Below, piece after piece: positions 47,463 to 56,138 of a DNA stretch of 61,074 nt; position 1 is the first letter of the stretch; each line of letters starts with the position of its first letter. Source of the DNA: Methylocystis suflitae (GTDB taxonomy: Bacteria > Pseudomonadota > Alphaproteobacteria > Rhizobiales > Beijerinckiaceae); assembly GCF_024448135.1 (NCBI RefSeq), contig NZ_JAMRYX010000080.1, positions 1 through 61,074 of the forward strand, in the 5' to 3' direction. Under the pieces are notes generated by a model. It searched no databases and was not told the origin of the DNA. It saw only the letters and a program-made list of their open reading frames with translations. The translations under genes and the position numbers were made by a program.

Positions 47463-48152
47463 ATGAACAGCAGTCTCGTCTCGGACATCGGCGCCGGAGT
47501 TTTCAGAACCGAGCTGACGCTCTTTTTCTCGACGTTCACGACGCTGCTCGCGGTCATCAATCCTTTTGAGGTGCTGCCGGTCTTCCTGTTGCTCCTGCGC
47601 GATAAAAGCAACCAGGAGCGCGGTCGCGTGGCCTTCATGTCTTGTCTCTATGCGCTGCTGCTGATCCTCTTCTTCTTGTTCTTTGGCGCGGTGATCTTAA
47701 AAATCTTCGGCGTCTCGCTCAGCATGGTGCGCATCGCCGGCGGGATCGTGCTGATGAAGATTGGCTTTGAACTTTTTTTGCCCTCGTCGGACGGCGACGG
47801 AACGCCGGCGTTTGCGCGATCGACAGGCAATATCGCCTTCATGCCGCTTGCGATGCCGCTCATGATCGGCCCGGGCCCGATCGCCACCGTGCTCGGGATG
47901 ATGGCCACCGTGGAGCACTCGTCCCACGAGGCGTTGGCGTTCGGCGTCATCCTCGGCGCAATCTTTCTCGCCGTGGGCGTCACTTACGCGTGCCTCGCCT
48001 TCGCGACGCGGTTGACCACAACGCTGGGGCCGCTGGGGATTGACGCGGCGACCAGGATCGTCGGCTTCTTCGTCTCGGCGATGGGCGTGTCGTTGATCTT
48101 CAACGGCGTCATGGACGCGCTTCGGTCGGCAGGCTTTGGCGGACTGCATTAG
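47463..48152 (+). CDS. MarC-family (UPF0056) integral membrane protein
   Basis: A 229-residue protein with six hydrophobic helices. It matches MarC in the TTLLAVINPFEVLPVFLLL opening, the LSMVRIAGGIVLMKIGFELF segment and FMPLAMPLMIGPGPIATVLGM. MarC was once linked to multiple antibiotic resistance, but that role has been withdrawn; the function is open. It is a single gene, convergent with the lipase-like gene. Confidence 0.93.
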   Translation: MNSSLVSDIGAGVFRTELTLFFSTFTTLLAVINPFEVLPVFLLLLRDKSNQERGRVAFMSCLYALLLILFFLFFGAVILKIFGVSLSMVRIAGGIVLMKIGFELFLPSSDGDGTPAFARSTGNIAFMPLAMPLMIGPGPIATVLGMMATVEHSSHEALAFGVILGAIFLAVGVTYACLAFATRLTTTLGPLGIDAATRIVGFFVSAMGVSLIFNGVMDALRSAGFGGLH

Positions 48153-48169
48153 CCGCCGGTCAGAAACGG

Positions 48170-49360
48170 CTAAAGGCTGCGCAAGGTTTCGCCGAGTCTC
48201 ACATAGATCTGCCGATGTGCGTCGCGCAGCCCCGGAACCCATGGTTTGAGCCGCGCGCCAACGATCGTGTCGAAGTGGTCGAACCTCTGGCCGATGGCCT
48301 TGTCGAGATATTCGTAATACCAGCGCCCCGGTTTGAGTCTTTGGCGTTTGAAGACGCCTTCGCCTCCTACCGGCTCTTCCCGCGCCGTAAAGGGATATCT
48401 CTGCGAGATGACGCTCACCGCGCCATCATTGGGCCGCCACTGCGGCAGCGAAAGGTCGCCGCCGCCCCAACCGACGATCGGCGCCTTGGCGAAGTTGGCC
48501 TCGCGCGCCTGGTAGAGCGCCGGCTGCCAGAGAATGGGATGGATCGTCGGGTCGGGCCGCCAGGTCTTGCTGAAAAAGCCAGATGCGCGAACATGCGTGG
48601 CGTTGGTCACCAGCGACAGATAATAGGTGCCCGGATGCGATCTGAACCGGGCGTTGGCCTTGCGGCAGCCCTGCAGGGTCATGTCGAAAGCGAGATTGTC
48701 CTCGCCTTCAACGAAGGCGCCAGCGTCCAGACGCGCCATCGCCGTTTTCGCGTCGGCTTCGCCATTGGTCCATTGATCGAGATGGAGATCGAAGGGCTTG
48801 CGCATGGCGCTTGGCACGCCGGCGGCCATTCCAAGAAAATTGAATGATTCCGCAATGAACCGGCTCGGCCTGCGCTTGAGCCGTCCGTCCTCACGGTCGC
48901 AGCCGAAGCCGTAGGGCAGCAATGAGCCGTTGATGGCGCCGGCGACGCTGATCACCCCTTCCACCCAGCCGGCATTGGTTCCGCGCTCCCAGAAATCACC
49001 GGCGAGGAGCGCCTGCAACTGCATGGCGGTCTGGGCGCCGGCGCCATGGCCGACGAGGATCACCGGGTTCTCCGCCGACCAACCGGGCGCAAAAGGGTCC
49101 GCATATTCGCGCGAATAGCGGGCGTGGCGGGCCTCATCGCTATGCCGGGCGCCATAGTCCACGCGTCCGCCACCAATCTGAGCGAAAAGCTCGCAGGCGC
49201 GATCGTGGAAGGAGCTGACCGGACCTACCTTGGCTTCGTGAACCGCGAAGGGTTCGCCGACCTCATCGAGCGCGTCGCCCCAATAGGGAAGTCCGAACTC
49301 TTGAGGCCCCCAGCCGAAGAAATCATGCACGAAAACAATATGAGTGGATTTGAGCGCCAT
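48170..49360 (-). CDS. Family I.5-like lipase homologue with Gly for the nucleophilic Ser
   Basis: A 396-residue alpha/beta-hydrolase close in pattern to the staphylococcal/Geobacillus (family I.5) lipases: VHDFFGWGPQEF (FVHGF/W opening), VDYGARHSDEARHARYSREY, PNDGAVSVISQRYPF (Asp) and FDHFDTIVG (His). The elbow where the family has GHSMGGQT reads GHGAGAQT, so Ser is replaced by Gly106 (codon GGC; AGC would be Ser). No signal peptide is apparent. As third gene of a probable operon it follows the tyrosinase gene by 41 bases. It may be inactive as a hydrolase and serve as a binding partner. Confidence 0.85.
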   Translation of the reverse strand: MALKSTHIVFVHDFFGWGPQEFGLPYWGDALDEVGEPFAVHEAKVGPVSSFHDRACELFAQIGGGRVDYGARHSDEARHARYSREYADPFAPGWSAENPVILVGHGAGAQTAMQLQALLAGDFWERGTNAGWVEGVISVAGAINGSLLPYGFGCDREDGRLKRRPSRFIAESFNFLGMAAGVPSAMRKPFDLHLDQWTNGEADAKTAMARLDAGAFVEGEDNLAFDMTLQGCRKANARFRSHPGTYYLSLVTNATHVRASGFFSKTWRPDPTIHPILWQPALYQAREANFAKAPIVGWGGGDLSLPQWRPNDGAVSVISQRYPFTAREEPVGGEGVFKRQRLKPGRWYYEYLDKAIGQRFDHFDTIVGARLKPWVPGLRDAHRQIYVRLGETLRSL

Positions 49361-49401
49361 CGCCGATCCAAATTCAATTGAAAATCAATAAACTTTGGCG
49401 C

Positions 49402-50367
49402 TCAGAGGAGCGCGTCATATTCATAAATTTCGCTCACGTCGAGAGTCTCGCGCGGAGTGGCGCCGCGACCGAGCGGCGAGCTGATCGGATCGTCTATGCG
49501 GTGACCCTTGAGATCCGCGCCGGCCTCCATATCGGGAACGTAGACGCGCCCATTTCGGGACATCCAGCTCTCCCAGAGGCGATCGATGTTGCAATGATTG
49601 AGAAAAAAAACCGGATCGTTGGGCGAGGATCCGAGCAGCATCTCGCCGCCGACCCAGACGTGGACGAGATTGTGCAGCCAGGTCGCGGAAACGCCGTCGT
49701 CGTTCATCCACCCTTCGATGCGATTACGGAAGCTGTTCGCGTCAGCGTCCCAATCGGGCGAATCATAGCTCGACAGCGCCAGCGCATTCGCCACATGCGC
49801 CGTTCTCGGCAGCGCGTCGGCGCTCACGCCAAAGGCCCGCCGGAGGCCGCGGTTCACCGAACGCAGCTCGCCAGAAATATTGGTGGAGATGCGCACTCTG
49901 AAGGCGGAAGGATCGCTTTGGCTAAAGGCGAAGGGGCCAGTGGTCACCGGATTGCCCTGTCCGCCCATGCAGTCATCGCCCCAAATCGCCGCATCGCCCT
50001 GCTGCTGCGGCGGCAGGTCGCCGTCTTCGGCCCAGTCCCAATAGGGAAGGCCGAAGTTTGCATCGTTCAGGACGCGCTGCAGGTTCTGTTCGAAGAGCAT
50101 CAGCATCACGCGATGCCATGGCGCGAAGACGGGTCCTCGATGCGCCGAGTTTCGGCCCGCCGGATTGCCCGGCGGCGTCTCGAGCATCATGGCGGTGACG
50201 TGCCAGATGACGAAAAGGTCGTAAGTGCTGACTGAGCGCACCGCGCCTGGAATGCCGAATTCATTGGTTTTTCGGCCCGACGCCTCATTTTTTAGTAATT
50301 GGACGCCTTGAATGTATTGATCCCGCACATCTGCGTTTTGCAAAATATTTTTTCGGACGACGGCCAT
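49402..50367 (-). CDS. Tyrosinase-family type-3 copper protein
   Basis: Tyrosinases oxidise phenols and catechols with a dinuclear copper centre. In this 321-residue protein both copper sites are complete: CuA His56, His76 (NSAHRGPVFAPWH) and His85; CuB His232, His236 (HNLVHVWVGG) and His258 (FFLNHCNIDRLWESW). No signal peptide or C-terminal shielding domain is visible, so it would be cytosolic unless carried out with a partner. AGGAGAG precedes the ATG. It sits 18 bases after the His-rich gene and before the lipase-like gene. Substrate unknown; melanin formation is possible. Confidence 0.92.
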   Translation of the reverse strand: MAVVRKNILQNADVRDQYIQGVQLLKNEASGRKTNEFGIPGAVRSVSTYDLFVIWHVTAMMLETPPGNPAGRNSAHRGPVFAPWHRVMLMLFEQNLQRVLNDANFGLPYWDWAEDGDLPPQQQGDAAIWGDDCMGGQGNPVTTGPFAFSQSDPSAFRVRISTNISGELRSVNRGLRRAFGVSADALPRTAHVANALALSSYDSPDWDADANSFRNRIEGWMNDDGVSATWLHNLVHVWVGGEMLLGSSPNDPVFFLNHCNIDRLWESWMSRNGRVYVPDMEAGADLKGHRIDDPISSPLGRGATPRETLDVSEIYEYDALL

Positions 50368-50385
50368 CGTCTCTCTCCTGAAAAA

Positions 50386-50814
50386 TCAATGCTCGTGTTT
50401 TGAACCTTTCTTGGCGGCGGGCCTGCTTTTGCGAACGGGAGCGGGCCGATGCTTATGGCTCGCTGCGGGCCGGCTCTGTGCCCGGACCGGCTTTCGCTCG
50501 AACTCCTCGGGAAAGCCGTCGATCAGCGCCCGCACCATGTCGACCGCCGACGCGGTCTGATAGTTCGGCAATGAATGACAATGAACCTGGCCGGAGTCAT
50601 CGACGCCGAGCGGCGCGCGGATTTTCCTTCCGTCGACCAGGATCTTGTAGGTCGTGACGATTTCGATCGCGTGGCCGCGATAATTGTCCTCGCGCACCGA
50701 CTGCGCGCCGCCCGCGCCATGACCGTCGTGCGCAGGCGCTTTGTCGCGGGCTCGCGTGAGATAGTCGCTAAGTTTGCGCGGGGCGGCGCCCGTCGCGAGC
50801 TTCTTGGTCTCCAT
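50386..50814 (-). CDS. Small basic protein with His-rich ends, upstream of tyrosinase
   Basis: A 142-residue protein without signal peptide or membrane segment. The centre (about 40-105: GHAIEIVTTYKILVDGRKI, VDDSGQVHCHSLPNYQTASAVDMVRALID) looks like a compact folded domain, and the word VHCH (77-80) could bind metal. The C-terminus is Lys/Arg/His-rich (SHKHRPAPVRKSRPAAKKGSKHEH; His120, 122, 140, 142). It is the first gene of the three-gene unit. A copper chaperone or caddie for tyrosinase is conceivable, but it does not resemble MelC1. ATG 50814 has GGAGGG upstream. Confidence 0.7.
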   Translation of the reverse strand: METKKLATGAAPRKLSDYLTRARDKAPAHDGHGAGGAQSVREDNYRGHAIEIVTTYKILVDGRKIRAPLGVDDSGQVHCHSLPNYQTASAVDMVRALIDGFPEEFERKPVRAQSRPAASHKHRPAPVRKSRPAAKKGSKHEH

Positions 50815-51106
50815 AAGCCCTCCGCTCAATTCCTTTTATGCAATCCGACGAAGCTGTAGGCGCGAAGGCTTCGAGTGCTCGAAAAATCTACAAACCTCAG
50901 TCGAATGTCGCCTCATCAAAATGGATCGGATTGAAAATTTTTCACCAGCATTATGACGCAGCCAATGGACAGTGATGTCAAGTGAATTCCCAAGGCGTTG
51001 GAATCGATGAATGATTTGCGCCGCACGGAGATTCCCGCGCTCCATCGCGATCGTAAGAACTTGCGTCGCTTGCCGGCGAGGCTTAGCGATTTGATTTGAG
51101 GCCTCA
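50815..51106. other. Divergent intergenic region between the tyrosinase unit and recJ
   Basis: 292 bases, AT-richer at 50870-51000, with no gene or clear operator seen. It should contain the promoters of both the minus-strand three-gene unit and recJ. Confidence 0.5.
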
Positions 51107-52903
51107 ATGTCCGATTCGATGGTTCCCGCCTTTCTTGGGGTCGAGCGTTCCGTGCTCGGTCGACGTTGGCGCGGGCGGCTCGACGCTAGAGGCGAGGCTC
51201 AGGCGCTCGCGCTGACCCAGGCGCACGGCATCGACGATTTCCTTGCGCGGGTGATCGCCGGGCGCGGCGTGACGGTCGCCGACGCCGCCGGCTATCTCGA
51301 TCCCAAGCTGCGCGACCTCCTGCCGGACCCGTCGTCGCTGCGCGACTTGGACGCCGTGACGAACCGGCTCGCGGAGGCGATCGAACGCGGCGAGCAGATG
51401 GCCGTCTTTGGCGACTATGACGTCGACGGCGCCTGCTCCTCCGCATTGCTCATCGACTTTTGGCGCGCGGCCGGCGCGCCGGAACCCTTGCTCCATATTC
51501 CCGACCGGATCATCGAGGGCTATGGGCCGAATGTCGAGGCGATCCGCGATCTCGCCGCGCGAGGCGCGACTCTGCTGGCGACCGTCGACTGCGGGACCTC
51601 AAGTCACGAGGCGTTCGCCGTCGCGCGCGCGCTTGGCCTCGATGTAATCGTCCTCGACCATCATCAGGCGCCCGAAGTCCTGCCGGACGCGCTGGTCGTC
51701 AACCCCAACAGGCTCGATGACCTTTCGGGGCAGGGGTCGCTCTGCGCCGCAGGGGTCGTTTTTCTTGTCCTCATCGGATTGTCGCGGACGCTGCGCGCGC
51801 GCGGCTGGTGGAGCGACGATCGACCGGAGCCGGATCTTCTCGCCGCGCTCGATCTCGTCGCGCTGGCGACAGTCGCCGACGTCTCGCCGCTGGCGCGGCT
51901 CAACAGGGCGCTCGTCGCCAAGGGTCTGATGGTGATGGCGGGGCGATCCCGTCCGGGGCTCGCCGCGCTGATGGACGCCGCCCGTTTGGATGGGCCGCCG
52001 CGCGCCCATCATCTTGGCTTCGCGCTCGGGCCGCGGATTAACGCCGGGGGTCGGATCGGCGACGCTGGCCTCGGCGCAAGGCTTCTCACCCTCGCCGACG
52101 ACGCGGAAGCGCGTCGCATCGCCCTCGAGCTGGACCGGCTGAATGGCGAACGGCAGGTCGTCGAAAGGACGATTTTGGAACAGGCGGTGGCCGCGGCGGA
52201 AGCGCAAGTGGCGGGATCCAATCGCCTGTCATGTCTCGTCGTGCACGGCCAGGATTGGCATCCGGGCGTTGTCGGGCTGATCGCATCCCGCTTAAAGGAG
52301 CACTTTAATACGCCAGCATTTGTTATTGCTTTTAATGGAGAAATTGGAACAGGTTCGGGTAGGAGTTTAAGTGGCGTCGACCTCGGCGCGGCGGTGCGGC
52401 GCGCCGTCGATTTGGGCTTGGCGGTCAAGGGTGGCGGCCATGCGATGGCCGCCGGCGTGACTTTGGCCCGGGGCAAAATCGACGACTTTCGGGCCTTTCT
52501 CGATGAGACGCTGGCGGCGTCCGTCGAGGCTGCGCGACTCGACGATGCGCTGGTTGTCGATGCGGCGGTCGCCGGACGAGGAGTCTGTCTCGAACTGCTG
52601 CGACGGGTGGAGCAGGCCGGTCCATTCGGGCAGGGCAACCCCGAACCCCTGTTTGCGCTGCCTGAGCAGCAGGTCACATTCGCTCAGACGGTTGGGACCG
52701 ATCATGTGCGCGCCCGTTTGCGGTCGCGGGACGGGGCGACGGTCGACGCCATCGCCTTTCGCGCCCTGCATTCGCCGCTGGGCGAAGCGCTCTTGAGGGG
52801 GGATGGGGCGCAGCTTCACGTCGCCGCGAAATTGTCGCGCAATGTCTTTCGCGGCATCGAGCGCGTCGAGACGCGAATCGTCGACCTCGCGCGCGTTCAA
52901 TGA
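51107..52903 (+). CDS. recJ: Single-stranded-DNA-specific exonuclease RecJ
   Basis: RecJ degrades single-stranded DNA 5' to 3' in recombination and mismatch repair. The 598-residue protein has the DHH-family motifs: FGDYDVDGACSSALL, the VDCG loop, LDHHQAPEVLP (DHH) and, in the DHHA1 half, GSGRSLSGVDLGAAVRRA with GGHAMAAGVTL. The OB-fold region follows and the length is normal. The ATG 51107 start is unambiguous. In alphaproteobacteria it is often beside thrA or glpX; here neither is present. Confidence 0.97.
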   Translation: MSDSMVPAFLGVERSVLGRRWRGRLDARGEAQALALTQAHGIDDFLARVIAGRGVTVADAAGYLDPKLRDLLPDPSSLRDLDAVTNRLAEAIERGEQMAVFGDYDVDGACSSALLIDFWRAAGAPEPLLHIPDRIIEGYGPNVEAIRDLAARGATLLATVDCGTSSHEAFAVARALGLDVIVLDHHQAPEVLPDALVVNPNRLDDLSGQGSLCAAGVVFLVLIGLSRTLRARGWWSDDRPEPDLLAALDLVALATVADVSPLARLNRALVAKGLMVMAGRSRPGLAALMDAARLDGPPRAHHLGFALGPRINAGGRIGDAGLGARLLTLADDAEARRIALELDRLNGERQVVERTILEQAVAAAEAQVAGSNRLSCLVVHGQDWHPGVVGLIASRLKEHFNTPAFVIAFNGEIGTGSGRSLSGVDLGAAVRRAVDLGLAVKGGGHAMAAGVTLARGKIDDFRAFLDETLAASVEAARLDDALVVDAAVAGRGVCLELLRRVEQAGPFGQGNPEPLFALPEQQVTFAQTVGTDHVRARLRSRDGATVDAIAFRALHSPLGEALLRGDGAQLHVAAKLSRNVFRGIERVETRIVDLARVQ

Positions 52904-53180
52904 CGCCGAGAAGACTGTGGCGCCAGGGCCACATCTGTTTTCAATCTCAGTGCGCGCACGCCTTTAGAGGGCGGGTGTCGCATTTTGGTCTCATTCGCGA
53001 CGCCTGCTGACGCGAGCGTATCTGCGTTTAACGACAACTTCACATATCAACGAGACACTCCGCAGGTTGTACCGCGCGGCGGTTCCGCGTCGCGCGAAAA
53101 ATGATGGAAGCGTCGCCGCTTGCGGGGCGTGATTCAGTGCAGTCGGCGGCAGATCGAAGTTGGTGGCAAGGACCGTCTGG
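52904..53180. other. Intergenic region between recJ and rlpA
   Basis: 277 bases with no gene, clear terminator or known regulatory motif. It presumably carries the promoter of the rlpA-dac-tmk-holB run. Confidence 0.5.
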
Positions 53181-54191
53181 ATGCGATTTGTCGTCTTTAA
53201 GAACGCTGCTCATGCGCCACGTCCGCTGGTTCGCTCCTCAATCATCCTTTCCAAACTGCTGCCTCTCGTCTGTCTCGGCGCACTCGCCGGATGCTCTTCG
53301 ACCACGGGATCGCATAGAAGCGCCGGCCTCGGCGGATTGGGTCAGATCGACCCGCGTTATGGGGTGCGTCCGAGCCCGCGAGTCATTGCCGAGGGCGAAG
53401 AGGTGCCGAAGGGCGGCGGCGCCTATATGGTCGGCAAGCCCTACAAGATCGCCGGCAGAACCTATTACCCGAGCGAGAGGCCCTATACGGCCACGGGAAC
53501 GGCTTCCTGGTATGGCTCGGACTTCCATGGGCGACGCACCGCCAATGGCGAAATATTCGACAGGGCGTCGATTTCCGCCGCGCACCCGACGATGCCGCTG
53601 CCGAGCTATGCGCGGGTCACCAATTTGCGCAATGACCGTTCCATGGTCGTACGCGTCAACGACCGTGGCCCCTATCACGGCGGACGCGTGATGGACGTCT
53701 CCCAGCGCGTGGCGCATGCGCTTGATTTCCACGGCGTTGGCACCACGCGCGTAAAGGTCGAATGGATCGGGCGGGCCGATCTTGAGGGAGACGACGACGA
53801 AAAATTGCTTGCGACCCTGCGCGACGATGGCCAACCCGCGCAGCTCGACGCCCAGGCGCCGGTGATGACGGCGACGAATGAGGATCCGGCGCGTGCGGTG
53901 CGCTATGATGAAAGGGCGGAAGTCGCCGAACTCGCGGCGCGCGTCGCCTATGAGAATGGGCAGGCGTCAGATGACCAGATGCGGGCCTATGCCAGGCAGG
54001 AGAGCGACGCGCCCCTGCCTCCCTCGCGAGAGCAAGCCAGCATCGACAATGAACCCGTCGCTTCGACCCAGAAGGCCCGGAAAGTTGTGGCGCCGCTGCC
54101 GCCCGTGCGGCCCGCGCAATTCGGGGCCCGTCAAGCTTCCGCTCGCAACGCCATCCGACAGGCGCTGAACTCTTCGGTTCGAACGAACTGA
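53181..54191 (+). CDS. rlpA: RlpA-family septal lytic transglycosylase, lipoprotein form
   Basis: A 336-residue lipoprotein: the lipobox LAGC places the lipidated Cys at 38. The double-psi beta-barrel contains GTASWYGSDFHGRRTANGEIFD (key residues SWYG, HGRRTANGE), ISAAHPTMPLPSYARVTN and the catalytic-type VVRVNDRGPYHGGRVMDVS. The C-terminal third is low-complexity with Ala, Asp and Pro. The SPOR domain of many RlpA proteins is not recognisable. The following genes dac, tmk and holB match the usual alphaproteobacterial order. A small relative without lipobox lies at 18596-19021. Confidence 0.93.
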   Translation: MRFVVFKNAAHAPRPLVRSSIILSKLLPLVCLGALAGCSSTTGSHRSAGLGGLGQIDPRYGVRPSPRVIAEGEEVPKGGGAYMVGKPYKIAGRTYYPSERPYTATGTASWYGSDFHGRRTANGEIFDRASISAAHPTMPLPSYARVTNLRNDRSMVVRVNDRGPYHGGRVMDVSQRVAHALDFHGVGTTRVKVEWIGRADLEGDDDEKLLATLRDDGQPAQLDAQAPVMTATNEDPARAVRYDERAEVAELAARVAYENGQASDDQMRAYARQESDAPLPPSREQASIDNEPVASTQKARKVVAPLPPVRPAQFGARQASARNAIRQALNSSVRTN

Positions 54192-54279
54192 GCGGGCCAC
54201 GCCGTGATTGCAATTTTCGGCGTCGCGCGCCATCTTCTCCCGGCTTGCCGCGCTGCGGCGTAAATAGCGGGAGCGCGCC

Positions 54280-55467
54280 TTGCCGAAATTTCCCGGGCTG
54301 CACCTTATTCTGATCGTTTTCGCATTGTGGGCGCTTGGCGCAGCGCCGGCGCGCGCCCAGAATTTTCAAACGAGCGTTCCGAGTGCGATTCTGATCGACG
54401 CTGGCACCAACACCGTTCTGTTCGAGAAAGGCGCGGACGACTACGCCAAACCCGCGTCGACCGTTAAAATTCTGACGGCGGAGCTGATCTTTCAGGCTTT
54501 GGCCGAAGGAAAACTGAAGCTCGACGACGAATTCACGGTTTCCGAGCACGCCTGGCGCACCGGCGGCGCGCCGGCTGGCGGGTCGGCGATGTTCCTCGCG
54601 CTCAATAGTCGCGTGCCGGTCGAGGATCTCATTCGAGGTTTGGTGATCCAGTCCGGCAACGACGCCGCGATTACGCTCGCCGAAGGCCTGGCGGGCGCCG
54701 AAGAATCCTTCGTGACGCGGATGAACAAGCGCGCCGCCGAGCTTGGCCTGGTCAAATCGCGCTTCGGCAATCCTTGGGGCATGGATGGTCCTGACCAAAA
54801 GGTGACGGCGCGCGAAATGGCGAAGCTCGCGGCGCATGTGATCAAGACCTACCCCGAGTATTACCGCTATTTTGGCGAGAAGGAGTACACCTGGAATAAG
54901 ATTCGCCAACAGAACCGCAATCCGCTGCTGACGATGAGCATCGGCGCCGACGGGTTAAAGACCGGCAACATCGATAAGGACAGCGGCTACGGCTTAGTGG
55001 GCTCCGCCACGCAGGACGGCCGACGCCTGATCGTCGCCGTTTACGGCGCGAAGAGTTCGAAGGAGCGGGCCGAAGAAGCGCGCAAATTGCTGCAATGGGG
55101 ATTCCGCAACTTCGAAGAGAAGGAACTTTTCAAGGCCGGCGAAACCATTGGGCCTGCGCAGGTCTATGGCGGCACGAAGGGTTCTGTCGAGCTGACGGCG
55201 AAAGAAGACATCAAGGTGCTTCTGCCGCGCGGCGCGAACGAGAGGCTGATGGGCAAGATCGTTTACGAGGGCCCTGTGCTGGCGCCGGTCGAGGCGGGCG
55301 CATCGGTTGGGCGGCTCGAAGTGAAGCGCGGAAACTCCGTCGTGCTCGAACAGCCGCTGCAGACTGCGGAATCAGTCGAGCAGGGATCGCTGCCGCGGCG
55401 CGCCTTCGACGCTATTTATGAATCCGCCGCCGCGGCCATTCACCAGAAACTGTCCGGCAAGAAATGA
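54280..55467 (+). CDS. dacC: D-alanyl-D-alanine carboxypeptidase (PBP5/6-type)
   Basis: A penicillin-binding protein that trims the pentapeptide of peptidoglycan. The 395-residue protein begins at TTG 54280 with a signal peptide (ends APARA-QN). Active-site motifs: Ser60-x-x-Lys63 (STVK), SGN (125-127) and KTG (227-229). The C-terminal beta domain (from about 275) ends in a probable amphipathic membrane anchor (RRAFDAIYESAAAAIHQKL). It sits between rlpA and tmk, whose start overlaps by four bases. The symbol is by family; dacA/dacC/dacF cannot be told apart. Confidence 0.94.
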   Translation: MPKFPGLHLILIVFALWALGAAPARAQNFQTSVPSAILIDAGTNTVLFEKGADDYAKPASTVKILTAELIFQALAEGKLKLDDEFTVSEHAWRTGGAPAGGSAMFLALNSRVPVEDLIRGLVIQSGNDAAITLAEGLAGAEESFVTRMNKRAAELGLVKSRFGNPWGMDGPDQKVTAREMAKLAAHVIKTYPEYYRYFGEKEYTWNKIRQQNRNPLLTMSIGADGLKTGNIDKDSGYGLVGSATQDGRRLIVAVYGAKSSKERAEEARKLLQWGFRNFEEKELFKAGETIGPAQVYGGTKGSVELTAKEDIKVLLPRGANERLMGKIVYEGPVLAPVEAGASVGRLEVKRGNSVVLEQPLQTAESVEQGSLPRRAFDAIYESAAAAIHQKLSGKK

Positions 55468-56138
55468 CTTTCCAGGCGACGCCCGAAAAAGGCCGCTTCA
55501 TCACCTTCGAAGGCGGCGAGGGCGTTGGCAAGTCGACGCAGCTTGCGCGGCTGGCCGAGCATTTGCGCGATTGCGGCTTCGAGGTGGTGACGACGCGCGA
55601 GCCCGGCGGCACGCCAAAGGCCGAGAAGCTGCGCGCCTTCCTGCTTTCGGGACGCGCCGCGCCGCTGGGTCCGCTCGCCGAGGCGGCGCTGTTCTCGGCG
55701 GCGCGCGCCGATCATGTCGAGACGCTGATCGCGCCCGCCTTAAAGCGCGGCGCATGGGTGCTGTGCGACCGCTTCGCCGACTCGACCCGCGCCTATCAGG
55801 GCGCGCGCGGCGGCGTCGACGCCATGACTCTGGCGCTGCTTGAAAGAGCGGCGGTGGGCGACACGCGGCCCGATCTGACGATCATGCTCGACCTGCCGGC
55901 GCAAGATGGCCTCATGCGGGCCGCGTCGCGACGGAATGGCGAAGCGGTCGATCGTTTCGAAAGCGAAGCGCCGTCCTTTCACGAGGAGCTGCGGCAGGCC
56001 TTCCTCGACATCGCCGAGAGCGAGCCGGAACGCTGCTGCGTGATTGACGCCGGCATGTCCATCGACGACGTCGCGCGAGCGGTGCAGCGTCTCGTTCACG
56101 ACCGCTTCCTGGCGCACGCGGCACAAGCCGCGCAATGA
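55464..56138 (+). CDS. tmk: Thymidylate kinase
   Basis: Tmk phosphorylates dTMP to dTDP. The 224-residue protein has the P-loop FEGGEGVGKST (16-25) and the TREPGGTPKAEKLR segment. Next is the DRFADSTRAYQGARGGVD lid-side motif, and TIMLDLPAQDGLMRAASR with catalytic residues follows. The ATG overlaps the dac stop (4 bases) and the end overlaps holB (4 bases), so the three are translated together. Confidence 0.97.
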   Translation: MTFQATPEKGRFITFEGGEGVGKSTQLARLAEHLRDCGFEVVTTREPGGTPKAEKLRAFLLSGRAAPLGPLAEAALFSAARADHVETLIAPALKRGAWVLCDRFADSTRAYQGARGGVDAMTLALLERAAVGDTRPDLTIMLDLPAQDGLMRAASRRNGEAVDRFESEAPSFHEELRQAFLDIAESEPERCCVIDAGMSIDDVARAVQRLVHDRFLAHAAQAAQ

